This document shows, one piece after another, positions 1 to 10,186 of a DNA stretch of 64,000 nt. The position numbers were made by a program, and so were the translations under genes. Every line of letters starts with the position of its first letter. The first letter of the stretch is position 1. Below the pieces are notes generated by a model that was not told the origin of the DNA, ran no database searches, and saw only the letters and a program-made list of their open reading frames with translations. Origin of the DNA: Candidatus Avedoeria danica (GTDB taxonomy: Bacteria > Chloroflexota > Anaerolineae > Epilineales > Epilineaceae); the NCBI GenBank assembly GCA_016703025.1, contig JADJCV010000004.1, forward strand, positions 2,421,501-2,485,500. The letters run 5' to 3'.

Positions 1-554
1 ATCACGGCCCCATCATGCGCCAGCGCGGTGTTGATCGCCGCGAACGGCGCGTCTTCCCCATCGGCCAAGCGGCCATAGTGCGTTGCGACCACCGCATCGC
101 CCTCGCGCAATGCCTGTTCCAGCGTCCCGACGCGCACGCCCGCCGGCAGCGCGCCGACGTGCGACCGCGCCGCGTCGAAGACGCCGTTCACGAACACGAG
201 GCGGTGGCCTTCGAGCGGCAACAGCGCCAGCCGATCGAGCGCATCCGCGGCGGAGGTCGCGACGACCGAATGCGCGGCCATCGCCGGCGCGTTCGCGAAC
301 GCGACCTGGGCGATCGGCTGCACGTTCGTCTTGCGCCACGCCTCCTGGCGCGTCGTCGGCAGGCCGATGGCCTCGAAGCGGGCGGCGGCGGCGATACGGC
401 GCTCGGTGAGCCACGCCGGGGCATGGCCGTTGGCGCGCGACAAGGCGGCGAAATCCGCCAGGAACCGGTCGCCGGCCGGTGTCGTCGTGGTCCGCGGCGT
501 CGATCCCCTCACAACGGACGTTGTCCCCGCGCCGTCGCGCGTCGCGTTCGTCAT
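1..554 (-). CDS. sufD: SufD, Fe-S cluster assembly scaffold subunit (partial, N-terminal part)
   Basis: The frame is open from an ATG at 554 to the window edge, so only about the first 184 residues are present. SufD partners SufB and SufC in the SufBC2D complex that builds Fe-S clusters in the cytoplasm. Support comes from the RQEAWRKTNV stretch and the LVFVNGVFD stretch typical of SufD N-terminal regions, and from the position three bases after the sufC stop, giving the order sufB-sufC-sufD. The ATG directly follows sufC, so expression is probably by translational re-initiation from the suf promoter at about 3.1 kb. No frameshift was seen inside this part. Confidence 0.85.
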   Translation of the reverse strand, partial: MTNATRDGAGTTSVVRGSTPRTTTTPAGDRFLADFAALSRANGHAPAWLTERRIAAAARFEAIGLPTTRQEAWRKTNVQPIAQVAFANAPAMAAHSVVATSAADALDRLALLPLEGHRLVFVNGVFDAARSHVGALPAGVRVGTLEQALREGDAVVATHYGRLADGEDAPFAAINTALAHDGAV

Positions 555-1293
555 CGCCTAGCGCCCCGCCGCGACGAGGGGCTCTGCGCTGCCCTCTTCC
601 AACCAGCCGTAGCCCTTGTCCTCGAGCTCGAGCGCCAGCTCCTTGCCGCCCGACCGAACGATGCGCCCGTCGACGAGCACGTGGACGACGTCGGGGACGA
701 TGTACTCCAGCAGGCGCTGGTAGTGCGTGATGACGACGAAAGCGCGGTCGGGCGACCGCATCGCGTTCACGCCGTCCGACACGACCCGCAGCGCATCGAT
801 ATCGAGGCCCGAGTCCGTCTCGTCCAACACGGCCAACACGGGCTCGAGGACCGTCAGTTGGAAGATCTCGTTGCGCTTCTTCTCACCGCCCGAGAACCCG
901 GCGTTCACCGAGCGCTTGAGCATCGCCTGGTCCATCCCGACGATGTGCATCTTGGACTTCAGGTAGTTGATGAACGCCACCGGGTCGAGCGGCGGCTCGC
1001 GTTGCGATACTCGCGCACCGCGTTGTAGGCGGCTCGCAGGAAGTACGTGTTCGACACGCCCGGGATCTCGACCGGGTACTGGAAGGCCAGGAACAGCCCT
1101 TCCCCCGCCCGCTCGCTCGCGCTGAGGTCGAGCAGATCCTTGCCGCGGAACGCCACGCTGCCGTCCGTGATCGTGTAGGCGTCGTGCCCGGCCAGCACCT
1201 GCGCCAGCGTGCTCTTGCCGCTGCCGTTCGGCCCCATGATCGCGCACCTCGCCCGGGTTCACGGTCAGGTCGACCCCGCGCAGGATGGGCTTG

Positions 1294-2949
<1,656 letters not shown>

Positions 2950-3073
2950 GGGTACGCTCCTCGGCCGGGCGGGTGGCGGGGCCGTTCGTTGGGCTGGGGG
3001 GTGGCGTAAGGGGCAGGGGAACGGCGGTTGCGGGATGGGGTTGCGACGTTTGGACAACCGCGTTGCGAGTGCG

Positions 3074-3102
3074 AGTATAGGGAATATTGCTGATTGGGGC
3101 AA
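3074..3102 (-). promoter_or_regulatory. sigma70-type promoter of sufBCD
   Basis: On the minus strand TTGCCC (3102-3097), a 17 nt spacer, then TATACT (3079-3074). The predicted start near 3067 leaves a leader of about 118 nt before the SufB GTG at 2949. No IscR- or SufR-like operator was recognised. Confidence 0.65.
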
Positions 3103-3131
3103 CCGAAAAGGGGGGATGGTGTGGGAGGGCA

Positions 3132-3181
3132 GGGCAGGTCAACGGCTGAAGCCGTTGATCTGTCCGTGCGTTGATCTGCCC
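3132..3181. repeat. Nested inverted repeat between suf promoter and gene A terminator
   Basis: Outer arms GGGCAGGTCAAC (3132-3143) and GTTGATCTGCCC (3170-3181) pair with one G-T mismatch. An inner perfect hairpin, AACGGC-TGAA-GCCGTT, lies at 3141-3156. The region 3103-3233 holds no gene. This may be a REP-like element or a back-up terminator for leftward transcription. Confidence 0.45.
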
Positions 3182-4494
3182 GTGGTTCGAAACCAAAGGG
3201 CGGGCGATCCGATGGATCGCCCGCCCCGTAGCATCAACCTCGAGGTTCGAACGGGCGCGTTACCGCCCCTCGAACCCCCAGGCACACCCGGGCAGCTCGG
3301 CGTGATCGGCGCCTTGAAGTGGTCGAAGATCGGGAACGCTTCCCAGCCCTTCGACTCGTCGCCCGGCACGTCCGCCCCGCCGAGCACGCCGCCGATCCGC
3401 TCCACGCCCACGGCACCGAGGCCCACCAGGTTCCGCTCGAACACACCGCGGCCGTCGAACACGTCGTGCTCCCAGAACACCGCGCTCACCACCGCCGAGC
3501 CGTAGAACCCGTTGTCGATCCAACCCCACGTCGCCAGGTTGATGTACTCCACCTGCTTCTCGTTCAGCTTCTGGCACACGTAGTCGATCAGGTGGTTCTG
3601 GTCGTACACGAAGATCGCGAAGTCCGTGAAGCCCGGCTTCGGCACCAGGTTCGTGATCGCGATCTCCGTCGTCACGCCCCGGTTCCCCTTCGCCACCATC
3701 GGCAGCGCGAACACCGCCGACCCGCTCTGCGTCCCGCCCGCCCCGTGGCCCAGCTGCCAGTCGTACAGCAGGCAGTCGCCCTGGCCGTTGTACGCGATCG
3801 CCTCCCGCCGCGTCGTCCGCGCCGGGTCCGACCACTTCTCCAGCGTCACCACCGAGCTGATCGGCGCCGCAAGCACGTTCGACGACCCCGGGCTGATCCA
3901 CTCCTGGCTCTCCGCACGCGCGCTGCCCACCCAGTTCCCCGGCAGGCTCCCGATCACCGGCAGGAAGTACGTCTGGCTGCCACGGGCGCAGATCCAGTCC
4001 ACCAGCGTCGTGATGATGTCCCCGCCGCGGTCCAGGAAGTACACCTTCACCTTGGCCGCGTGCACCGCGCTCATGTTCTGCACCTGCAGCGCCGTGTCCC
4101 AGCCCTGGTACTCCGAGTACACCAGCGGCGCGAAGCTCACCTCGTCCCCGTAGCTGTAGTCCAGGCTGTACACGTCCGCCGGGATCCCGTTGTAGCTCGT
4201 GAAGTGGTTCGCACCCTTGGTGTCCACCACGATCCCCAGAGGCTGCGACGCGCCGATCCACGCGTTCCCCAGCCAGTCCGGACCCACCGCCGTGCTCGGG
4301 TCGAACGACACCGTCTCGCCCGGCGCCAGGTTCAGCACGTCCGCGATCTGGTTCCGCAGGCACACGTCCTGCGTCCGCAGCCAGATCTCGATCGAGCTGC
4401 ACTCATCGCCCGAGTTGTGGATGTGGATGATGCTGTTCAGTCCGCCCTTGTTCGCGAACAGCAGCGGCGTGTAGTACGTGTAACCCCCGAACAC
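3139..4494 (-). CDS. Gene A fragment: C-terminal core module
   Basis: This open frame carries the last part of surface protein A. It contains three units of the core repeat: YTPLLFANKGGLNSIIHIHN, SFAPLVYSEYQGWDTALQVQ followed by N, and VFALPMVAKGNRGVTTEIAI followed by TN. It also has the conserved VKVYFLDRGGDI, EKQVEYINL and FWEHDVFDG blocks found in B, C and D. After GWEAFPIFDHFKAP the frame loses similarity and runs through the terminator hairpin, so the last 50 or so residues are probably not native. The true coding part begins near 4498, where the preceding segment is in another frame. Confidence 0.7.
   Translation of the reverse strand: MFGGYTYYTPLLFANKGGLNSIIHIHNSGDECSSIEIWLRTQDVCLRNQIADVLNLAPGETVSFDPSTAVGPDWLGNAWIGASQPLGIVVDTKGANHFTSYNGIPADVYSLDYSYGDEVSFAPLVYSEYQGWDTALQVQNMSAVHAAKVKVYFLDRGGDIITTLVDWICARGSQTYFLPVIGSLPGNWVGSARAESQEWISPGSSNVLAAPISSVVTLEKWSDPARTTRREAIAYNGQGDCLLYDWQLGHGAGGTQSGSAVFALPMVAKGNRGVTTEIAITNLVPKPGFTDFAIFVYDQNHLIDYVCQKLNEKQVEYINLATWGWIDNGFYGSAVVSAVFWEHDVFDGRGVFERNLVGLGAVGVERIGGVLGGADVPGDESKGWEAFPIFDHFKAPITPSCPGVPGGSRGGNAPVRTSRLMLRGGRSIGSPALWFRTTGRSTHGQINGFSR
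3198..3226 (-). terminator. Intrinsic terminator for surface gene A
   Basis: A 13-bp perfect stem (GGGCGGGCGATCC / GGATCGCCCGCCC) with a 3-nt loop is followed on the minus strand by TTTGGTTT. It lies just after stop codons in two frames (3234 and 3260), while the third frame runs through it to 3139. This suggests the true end of gene A is near 3234-3262. Confidence 0.7.
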
Positions 4495-4659
4495 CGGGTC
4501 CCGTGCACCTCCTGGTCCGACGACACGCTGGTGTACGCCGCCCAGCTCGTCACGTTCGGGTCGCCCGCATCCGGGCAGCCACGGTTCACAACCGCCGCCA
4601 GCGGCTCGCCCTGGTGCAGCTTGAAGTCCAGCGTGAACTGCGCACCGGACTGCTCGATC

Positions 4660-5565
4660 TCACCGAAGAACTTGTCCTGCGTCCGGTACGCCGTGTCGAA
4701 ACCGCAGCCACCACTCGTGGTTGCCGATGATCTTCTGCGAGATCCGCAGGCATGCCAGGTCCGCGAACCGCAGCTTCTGGCCCAGGTAGTCCGTCACGAT
4801 GTCCGTCGACAGCGAGTACACCACCGCGCTGTTCGCGCCCACCGGCATCTGGTCCGCCCGGAAGTGCCACGTGCTCCCCGGTGCGATCAGACCCGTGCAC
4901 TCCACCTTCAGCGGACCCGCCGACTGCGGCGGGCACGCACCCGGCGTGCCCCACACCACCATCAGCGCCTTCGTCTCGGCGTCGCCCACGTTCTGCACTT
5001 CCACCGACGCCACGCAGTGTCGTTCGCCAGGATCGGCAGCTGCAGACGCCAGTCCACGCCCGCGCACGGCACGTTGATCCGCGCCGCGTCCGTGTCCGTC
5101 ACGTCCTCCAGGCACGGCAGGTCCGTCCGACCCGAGTTCACCGGGTTGCCTGTCACGGAGACGACGTCGTCCGCGATCCCGCAGCTCCAGTCCTTCAACA
5201 GGTGCGGCACCGTCACCTTTGTGCAGCACCGTCTCACCCGGCTTCACCGGCATGTTCGGGTCCGCACCGCTCGTGATCGTCGTCGAGTAGATCTCCGTCG
5301 CGCCCGCCGCGCGCGTCGTCAGCGTGTCCGTCAGGAAGATGTCGTCCAGGAACGTCGTCCCGGTGTTCGTCACCTCGAAGCAGAACGTCACCGCCTGCCC
5401 GGTCTGGTTGAACACGCCGGGGTTGATGTTCACCCCCGGGCACTTCCCGTCGAACGACACTGTCTTGACCACCTGGATGCGCGGGCACTCGATCGTCGTC
5501 CGCTCCACCACGGCGTTGTTGATCAACACCGGGTCGACCGTCGGCGTCCGAGGTCCGCCGTCCAC
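4660..5565 (-). CDS. Gene A fragment: last DUF11 repeat and start of core module
   Basis: The frame follows an in-frame TAG at 5593. It carries a DUF11-like unit (VTFCFEVTNTGTTFLDDIFL) up to about 5219. There an extra A in an AAA run shifts the reading into another frame, which encodes WRLQLPILAND, the first core motif. Reading returns to this frame at about 5017 for VASVEVQNVGDAETKALMVV and GPLKVECTGLIAPGSTWHF, which match GPLKVECTGLLKPGSSW of B and D. It leaves the frame again near 4708. Only the parts 5565-5219 and 5017-4708 of this open frame are native sequence. Confidence 0.6.
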   Translation of the reverse strand: MDGGPRTPTVDPVLINNAVVERTTIECPRIQVVKTVSFDGKCPGVNINPGVFNQTGQAVTFCFEVTNTGTTFLDDIFLTDTLTTRAAGATEIYSTTITSGADPNMPVKPGETVLHKGDGAAPVEGLELRDRGRRRLRDRQPGELGSDGPAVPGGRDGHGRGADQRAVRGRGLASAAADPGERHCVASVEVQNVGDAETKALMVVWGTPGACPPQSAGPLKVECTGLIAPGSTWHFRADQMPVGANSAVVYSLSTDIVTDYLGQKLRFADLACLRISQKIIGNHEWWLRFRHGVPDAGQVLR

Positions 5566-5592
5566 GCCCGGGAACGGCTGCGGCGCCGGCGG

Positions 5593-7131
5593 CTACGCCG
5601 TGTTGTTCTGCCGCGTCTCGACCCGCGCCGCGTTCGCCGCCTGCTGGCCGCATGCCGCGTCCTGGCGCACCGTCACCGTGATCCGGATCGTCACCGGCGC
5701 GCTGCCGGCGTTCACCCGCCCGAGCTCGTTCACGCCCAGGTTGTTCGGGTCGTTCCCGACGCGGATCGTGATCTGTCCGTCGTCGCGAACCTCGACCACC
5801 GCGCCACGCGACACCGTCACGTCCACCAGCGCCGGATCCACGACCACGAAGTTCACCGGCAGCTGGTCCACGACGTACACGTCGGCCGCGTCGGATGGGC
5901 CGCTGTTCGTCACCGTCAGGTCGTACGTGATCGTCCCGCCCGGCGCCACGGGGTCGCACGTCAGGAACCCGGCCGCGTCGTCCGCCTTCGTGATCGCCAG
6001 GTCCGCCTCGGCGATGATCAGCGTGTCGTGCCGGTCCGTGTTGTTCTGCGTCCGCAGATCCGTCGTCGTCGTCGTGATGTTCGCCGTGTCCGTCGCCAGC
6101 AGGTCCGTCCCGTCCAGGACGTAGCCGGATCCACCTGCGTGATCAGGTAGAAGCTGTATGCCTTGCCCGGCACGAGCGTCCCGGTCCCCGCCGTCGGCAC
6201 GACGTTCTCGTTGCCGACCTGCAGGTGCGTCAGCGTCACCGTGTTCAACGCCGCGAAGGCGCACGTGACCTGGTCGTCCAGGTCGAACGGCTCGCAGCGC
6301 AGGAAGCGCTCGCCCAGGATCCCGGCCTGCTTCAGGTCCAGCGTGTCCGTCGCCCCGACGCCGGAGCGCCACGCTCGGCCGTCGTTGCCGATCGTGATCA
6401 GGTAGCGGTGCTCCTTGCCGGCGATCGCCAGGTCCGGCTCCTGCTGCCGGTCCAGCCGCGGTTCGGCCGGCACGTCCACCTTGTTGATGAAGACGTCCGC
6501 CACCGTGTTCACCGTCGCGCTGGCGAAGAACGCGTTGATGCTCCCCCACCGGACCGCAATTCAAGCACGGATCCCACGTGATCGGCCGCGTCGGCTCCAC
6601 GCCCGGGATCGCCGGCGGCGGGCCTGGCGGAACCGTGTTCGATCCGCTCTGCAGCGCCGTGAACGTGGTCGCCAGATTCGTTCCGGTCGGCACCGACGGG
6701 TCGACCAGCACGTAGACGTCGAACGTCTCGCGCGCCCCGGCCGCCATGTCGTCGAGGTCGCAGAACAGAAGCTGCTGGTTCACGTCGTCCGGCCGGCAGT
6801 CAGCCCCGACGGCGCGCAGGAACGTCACCGGCCCAGGCACCGGCGCTGTGGGCAGGTTCTCCTGGATCGTCACGTTCCGGCCGTCCGACGGCCCGTTGTT
6901 CTGGACCTGGGCCTGGTAGCGCAGGATCTTGCCCGCCGTCACCTGGTTGGCCGTATCTGTCACGATGAACTGGTGCAGCGCGGTGTTGTAGGAAGTCACG
7001 ACCTCGCCGACGGCCGTCGGGTTTACGCCCATGTCCGCCGCCGCCAGCACCGTGTTCTGCGTGAAGGCGAAGTTGTTGCTGTTGTTCACGTCCAGTGTGT
7101 CGGACAGCGTCCATGCGTCGTTCTCGAGCAC
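5593..7131 (-). CDS. Gene A fragment: central DUF11 repeats
   Basis: Native sequence in this frame covers about 7178-6547 and 6128-5593. It shows DUF11-type units such as LRYQAQVQNNGPSDGRNVTI and ITYDLTVTNSGPSDAADVYV. The stretch 6547-6128 is coded in another frame (INKVDVPAEP, HRYLITIGNDG, GKAYSFYLITQVDP). The fragment ends in VETRQNNTA and a TAG at 5593; the next segment continues in the same frame, so this is a nonsense codon or a substitution error rather than a shift. Confidence 0.6.
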   Translation of the reverse strand: MLENDAWTLSDTLDVNNSNNFAFTQNTVLAAADMGVNPTAVGEVVTSYNTALHQFIVTDTANQVTAGKILRYQAQVQNNGPSDGRNVTIQENLPTAPVPGPVTFLRAVGADCRPDDVNQQLLFCDLDDMAAGARETFDVYVLVDPSVPTGTNLATTFTALQSGSNTVPPGPPPAIPGVEPTRPITWDPCLNCGPVGEHQRVLRQRDGEHGGGRLHQQGGRAGRTAAGPAAGAGPGDRRQGAPLPDHDRQRRPSVALRRRGDGHAGPEAGRDPGRALPALRAVRPGRPGHVRLRGVEHGDADAPAGRQRERRADGGDRDARAGQGIQLLPDHAGGSGYVLDGTDLLATDTANITTTTTDLRTQNNTDRHDTLIIAEADLAITKADDAAGFLTCDPVAPGGTITYDLTVTNSGPSDAADVYVVDQLPVNFVVVDPALVDVTVSRGAVVEVRDDGQITIRVGNDPNNLGVNELGRVNAGSAPVTIRITVTVRQDAACGQQAANAARVETRQNNTA

Positions 7132-7653
7132 GAGACCGGGCTCGAGCGCGCTGTCCGTCGTGACCTGGAAGACGAGCGTACGACTGGCCGACGTTCAGCG
7201 ACCCGATGCCGCACCGGATCTCGTCCGTCACTTCTCCCGGCGTGCCGGTGTCGCAGTTCGCGCCCGCGGGCGGCACCGGGGCCCCTTGCACCGGCGTGCC
7301 GGCGTACGTCGCCACCAAGCTGCCCTGGTAGATCTGCACCCCGACCGGCAGCCGGTCGTGCAGCACGACGTTCTCCGCCGGCGAGACCCCGTTGTTCCGC
7401 ACCGTCACGGTGTACTGGATCCGCCGTCCAGCCGTGACGCGCGTCGAAGCGAAGTAGTTCGGCGCCGTCGGGAAGACCTGGCCGAAGATCGCATTGTTGA
7501 ACATCAACCCCGGCTGGTTGACCTGCTGCTCCTCGGCCGTGGCCGCCTTCGTGATGGACAGGTCCGCCACCGAGATCGCCCGCCGGTCCACGGTGACGAA
7601 GTTGTCCGACGTGTCAGGGTCCGGCGTCAGGGCCGTCACGCGCGCCGTGTTCG

Positions 7654-9207
7654 TTACCTGCCCGCCCTGCCGCAGCACCAAACGGAACGATGCCCGCAGC
7701 GACCCTGATGCCCGCCCACCGGCGGCGGCGAGCCGACGACGCCGACCGGGTCGAGGCGGTTCGTGCTGAACGTCCCGATGTCGCTGCCGAACTGCGTCGA
7801 GACGACGTTGCCGGTCGTGCACGTGAACTGCGTGATCGCCCCGCCGCCTTGCGACACCGAGAAGGCGCACGACTGGATCGACACGCTGTTGCTGGAAAGG
7901 AACGTGTCCGTGATCGTCACGTTCCGTGCCACCGACGGGCCGAGGTTGTCGACGAAGATCGTGTACGTGAAGACCTCGCCCGCCCGGATCGGGTCGTGCG
8001 TGCTCTCGATGAACTTCGTGATCCGCAGGTCCGCCAGGTCCTTCACGAGGTCCGTCTCGACGTCGCAGTTGTTGCGGTCGTCGACGTCGAAGACCGGCAG
8101 CACGCCCACCAGGCAGGCGGTGTTGCTGATCGGCAACTCGCCGATCGGGCTCGTGGCCACGAAGTCGGGCCGCGTCGTGAACGCCAGCTGGAACGTGGCC
8201 TCGCCGCCGTAGGGCACGTCGATGCCGCTGCAGTCGATCGTGCCGGGGCCGTTCAGCGGCGGCGCGGTGCAGACGGCGGGCGCGCCCAGGCCGCGGTCGA
8301 CCTCGTTCACGGTGTTCGCCACATAGCGGGCGCCGGCCGGGAACGTGTCGCGCACGTTGAGGTCGATGAGGTAGGTGCCGGGCAGCGTCTGCTGCGTCGA
8401 GTCGGTGCCGTCGGCGTCGGTGCCGTCGGCACCGAGCGCGGCGTTGAGGATCCCTTCCTGGAACCAGTCGTGCGAGATCGTAATGTCACAGATCCACTGC
8501 TGGCCGGCGATGACCACGTCGGCGTCCTGCGTCGGCGAGCCCTCGCTGGGGCGGGCGTAGCAGGCCTTCTCGATGCGGATGTCGCTGCGGCAGCTGTAGA
8601 GCATCGCCATGGCGTCCTGGGTCACGACGCCGGTCGCGCCAGCGGCGCCGCCGGGGTTCCCCGAGGTCGGACCGCCGCCCGCAACCGAGATCGTCCCGGC
8701 CGTGATCGTGAACGCCGAGATGTGCACCCGGCCACCGGCGCCGCTGCCGCCGCCGCCGCAGCAACCGCCCGGACCGCCCGAACCGCCGTTGGCGCTCACC
8801 GCGCCGCCGTTCGTCACCTGCTGGGCAATGAACGTGATGCCGCCGCCGCTGCCGCCGCCGCTGCCGCCGGTGTCGCTGAACGCGCCGTTGCCGCCGTTGG
8901 CCTGGACGGCGCCGCCCGCGTTGATCGTGATCGTCGTCGAGCTCGAAAGCAGCAGCCCGCCGCCACCGCCGCCGCCGGAAGCCGCCGCGCAGCCCGAATT
9001 CCGCGTCCCGCCACCGCCGCCGCTGCCGCCCTGCAGGTTGGTCGACAGGTCGCCGTACGCCCCGCCGCCGGCCGCCGCCGCCGCCGGTGCCGCCCGCGCC
9101 GCCGAAGCCACCGCCGCCGCCGCCGCCCGTCGTCGGGATGCCGCCGCTACCGCCGCCCGGCCCGCCGCCCGGTCCACCCTGGCCGGGGCTGGCCGCGCCA
9201 AGACCAC
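7654..9207 (-). CDS. Gene A fragment: Gly-rich region and first DUF11 repeat
   Basis: Native sequence runs from about 9075 to 7715. It begins with GGGAYGDLSTNLQGGSGGGG and a run of Gly-rich beta-type sequence (TTITINAGGAVQANGG). A domain with IRIEKACYARPSEG and QQWICDITISHDW follows, then the first clear DUF11 unit (FTYTIFVDNLGPSVARNVTI). The next unit, QYTVTVRNNGVSPAENVVL, is coded in a third frame from 7715 to 7178. The first 40 or so codons of the open frame above 9075 are shadow. Confidence 0.6.
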   Translation of the reverse strand: MVLARPAPARVDRAAGRAAVAAASRRRAAAAAVASAARAAPAAAAAGGGAYGDLSTNLQGGSGGGGGTRNSGCAAASGGGGGGGLLLSSSTTITINAGGAVQANGGNGAFSDTGGSGGGSGGGITFIAQQVTNGGAVSANGGSGGPGGCCGGGGSGAGGRVHISAFTITAGTISVAGGGPTSGNPGGAAGATGVVTQDAMAMLYSCRSDIRIEKACYARPSEGSPTQDADVVIAGQQWICDITISHDWFQEGILNAALGADGTDADGTDSTQQTLPGTYLIDLNVRDTFPAGARYVANTVNEVDRGLGAPAVCTAPPLNGPGTIDCSGIDVPYGGEATFQLAFTTRPDFVATSPIGELPISNTACLVGVLPVFDVDDRNNCDVETDLVKDLADLRITKFIESTHDPIRAGEVFTYTIFVDNLGPSVARNVTITDTFLSSNSVSIQSCAFSVSQGGGAITQFTCTTGNVVSTQFGSDIGTFSTNRLDPVGVVGSPPPVGGHQGRCGHRSVWCCGRAGR

Positions 9208-9847
9208 CGGCGCCGCCGCCTGCGCCGCCCGGCGAGGGCGTGAAGGCCTGACAGCCCGGCGCCGTCGGCGTCGCGTTGGCGCCGTTGACGTGGATCGTGC
9301 CGCCGATGACGATCGGGCCTTGCGACAGGAGCGCCAGCGGCAGGCTGCCGACAGCGCGCAGCGTCACGCCGGCCGGGACCGTGATCGTGGCGAACGGGAA
9401 GAGCGCCATGCCGCCGGACTGGAACGCCGTGGTGACCCGCTTGCCGTCGATCGTCAGCGCGTCGGTGTCGATGACGTGGTCGCCGGGCGCCAGGGCCGGG
9501 AAGTCGCTGCCCTCGAGGTTGAGCGGGCACGTGGGGTAGAACGCCTGGGCAAGGCGCTGCTCGCCCATCGGCACCGCCAGCGTCACGTCACCGTCGGGGC
9601 TGACGTCCGGCATCGAGCCGCCGGCGCTCGACCTGAAGGTGTTCTGGTTCGTGAGGATCGCGGCGCCCTGGACGTCGGGTGCTGGCAGGTTCTCCGCCCC
9701 TTCCGCCGCGACCGGCCGGCCGCTCGACGCGGCGAGCACGAGGACGACGGCGGCCGATACGAGGCCGGGGATGGGCCGCAGCAGGCGGCGCAGGCCGAGT
9801 GCGTTGCGGGCATCCACAGGGTGCGTTTGAAGAGGCAGGTGGTTCAC
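8486..9847 (-). CDS. Gene A fragment: N-terminus with signal peptide and Gly-rich stretch
   Basis: A GTG at 9847 with AAGGAG upstream starts VNHLPLQTHPVDARN, then a basic patch (LRRLLRP) and a hydrophobic segment (VSAAVVLVLAASSG) that fits a signal peptide. About 170 residues of extracellular sequence follow (GTIHVNGANATPTAPGC). Next comes a GGC-codon-rich poly-Gly stretch, where the frame is lost at about 9075 within a run of GGC triplets. The part of this open frame below 9075 is out of frame and not native. Confidence 0.65.
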   Translation of the reverse strand: MNHLPLQTHPVDARNALGLRRLLRPIPGLVSAAVVLVLAASSGRPVAAEGAENLPAPDVQGAAILTNQNTFRSSAGGSMPDVSPDGDVTLAVPMGEQRLAQAFYPTCPLNLEGSDFPALAPGDHVIDTDALTIDGKRVTTAFQSGGMALFPFATITVPAGVTLRAVGSLPLALLSQGPIVIGGTIHVNGANATPTAPGCQAFTPSPGGAGGGAGGLGAASPGQGGPGGGPGGGSGGIPTTGGGGGGGFGGAGGTGGGGGRRRGVRRPVDQPAGRQRRRWRDAEFGLRGGFRRRRWRRAAAFELDDDHDQRGRRRPGQRRQRRVQRHRRQRRRQRRRHHVHCPAGDERRRGERQRRFGRSGRLLRRRRQRRRWPGAHLGVHDHGRDDLGCGRRSDLGEPRRRRWRDRRRDPGRHGDALQLPQRHPHREGLLRPPQRGLADAGRRRGHRRPAVDL

Positions 9848-9960
9848 GGTCACTGGCTCCTTGACATCGAAGCGGGCAACTAACGGATGGGTCGCCCGCC
9901 CATAGACGATGAGCGCGGAATGAGGGCGCCATGAAGGGCACCCTTTTCCGTCCCGAGAAA

Positions 9961-9986
9961 TAACGCGGCAGGTCGGGCGAGGATAC
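9961..9986 (-). promoter_or_regulatory. Shared surface-gene promoter element upstream of gene A
   Basis: Minus strand CCGTATC (GTATC at 9986-9982), 15 nt, GCGTTA (9966-9961), followed by TTTC. The element is 114 nt before the GTG of gene A. The same two blocks with 15-16 nt spacing precede genes B, C, D and E. The leader contains a possible hairpin, GCGGGC/GCCCGC, at about 9874-9901. Confidence 0.6.
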
Positions 9987-10060
9987 GGGTTCGAGCGGCG
10001 AGTTGTCCCGCCGTCGAGGTCCCGGTGCGTTGCGGCCCGAATCACGGCTGTTCGCCCTCC

Positions 10061-10144
10061 GATCACGGTGATCTACGGCCAGATCACCGTGACTTGCGCC
10101 CAGATCACTGTGATCTACGGCCAGATCATCGTGATTCGACGTGC
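10061..10144. repeat. Four tandem 21-bp repeats with a GATCACNGTGATC dyad
   Basis: Units begin at 10061, 10082, 10103 and 10124. Units 1 and 3 are GATCAC[GT]GTGATC followed by TACGGCCA; unit 2 is changed in its second half and unit 4 ends divergent. The array lies in the 339-bp gap between gene E's stop and gene A's start, about 75-160 bp upstream of the gene A promoter element. It fits a multi-site operator read with one site per two helical turns, or a transcription barrier after gene E. Nothing else was recognised in this gap. Confidence 0.7.
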
Positions 10145-10186
10145 ATTCGCCGGCCGAAGCCCGCCACTCTGCTGGCGATGCCCGTG

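Larger units (their letters stand above)
3234..9847 (-). pseudogene. Surface gene A: giant exported DUF11-repeat protein, multiply frameshifted
   Basis: One gene can be followed through all three frames from a GTG at 9847 (AAGGAG 9 nt upstream) to the terminator at 3226. Frame changes occur near 9075, 7715, 7178, 6547, 6128, 5219, 5017, 4708 and 4498, probably one more near 3290, plus an in-frame TAG at 5593. Restored, it is about 2,200 residues: signal peptide, Gly-rich region, about six DUF11-like Ig-fold repeats, then the core shared with proteins B, C and D. Unlike them it has no C-terminal P-domain. It is probably exported to the cell surface or matrix. The spacing of the shifts, one at an A run (5219), fits read error as well as true decay. 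Neighbouring sufC has the same problem, so I lean to error, but cannot decide. Confidence 0.75.

Noticed and set aside
10061..10144. CRP/FNR-type binding sites in the GATCAC/GTGATC array
   Set aside because: The half-sites TGTGA and TCACA are not 6 nt apart in any unit; the compact 13-bp dyad is a different arrangement.
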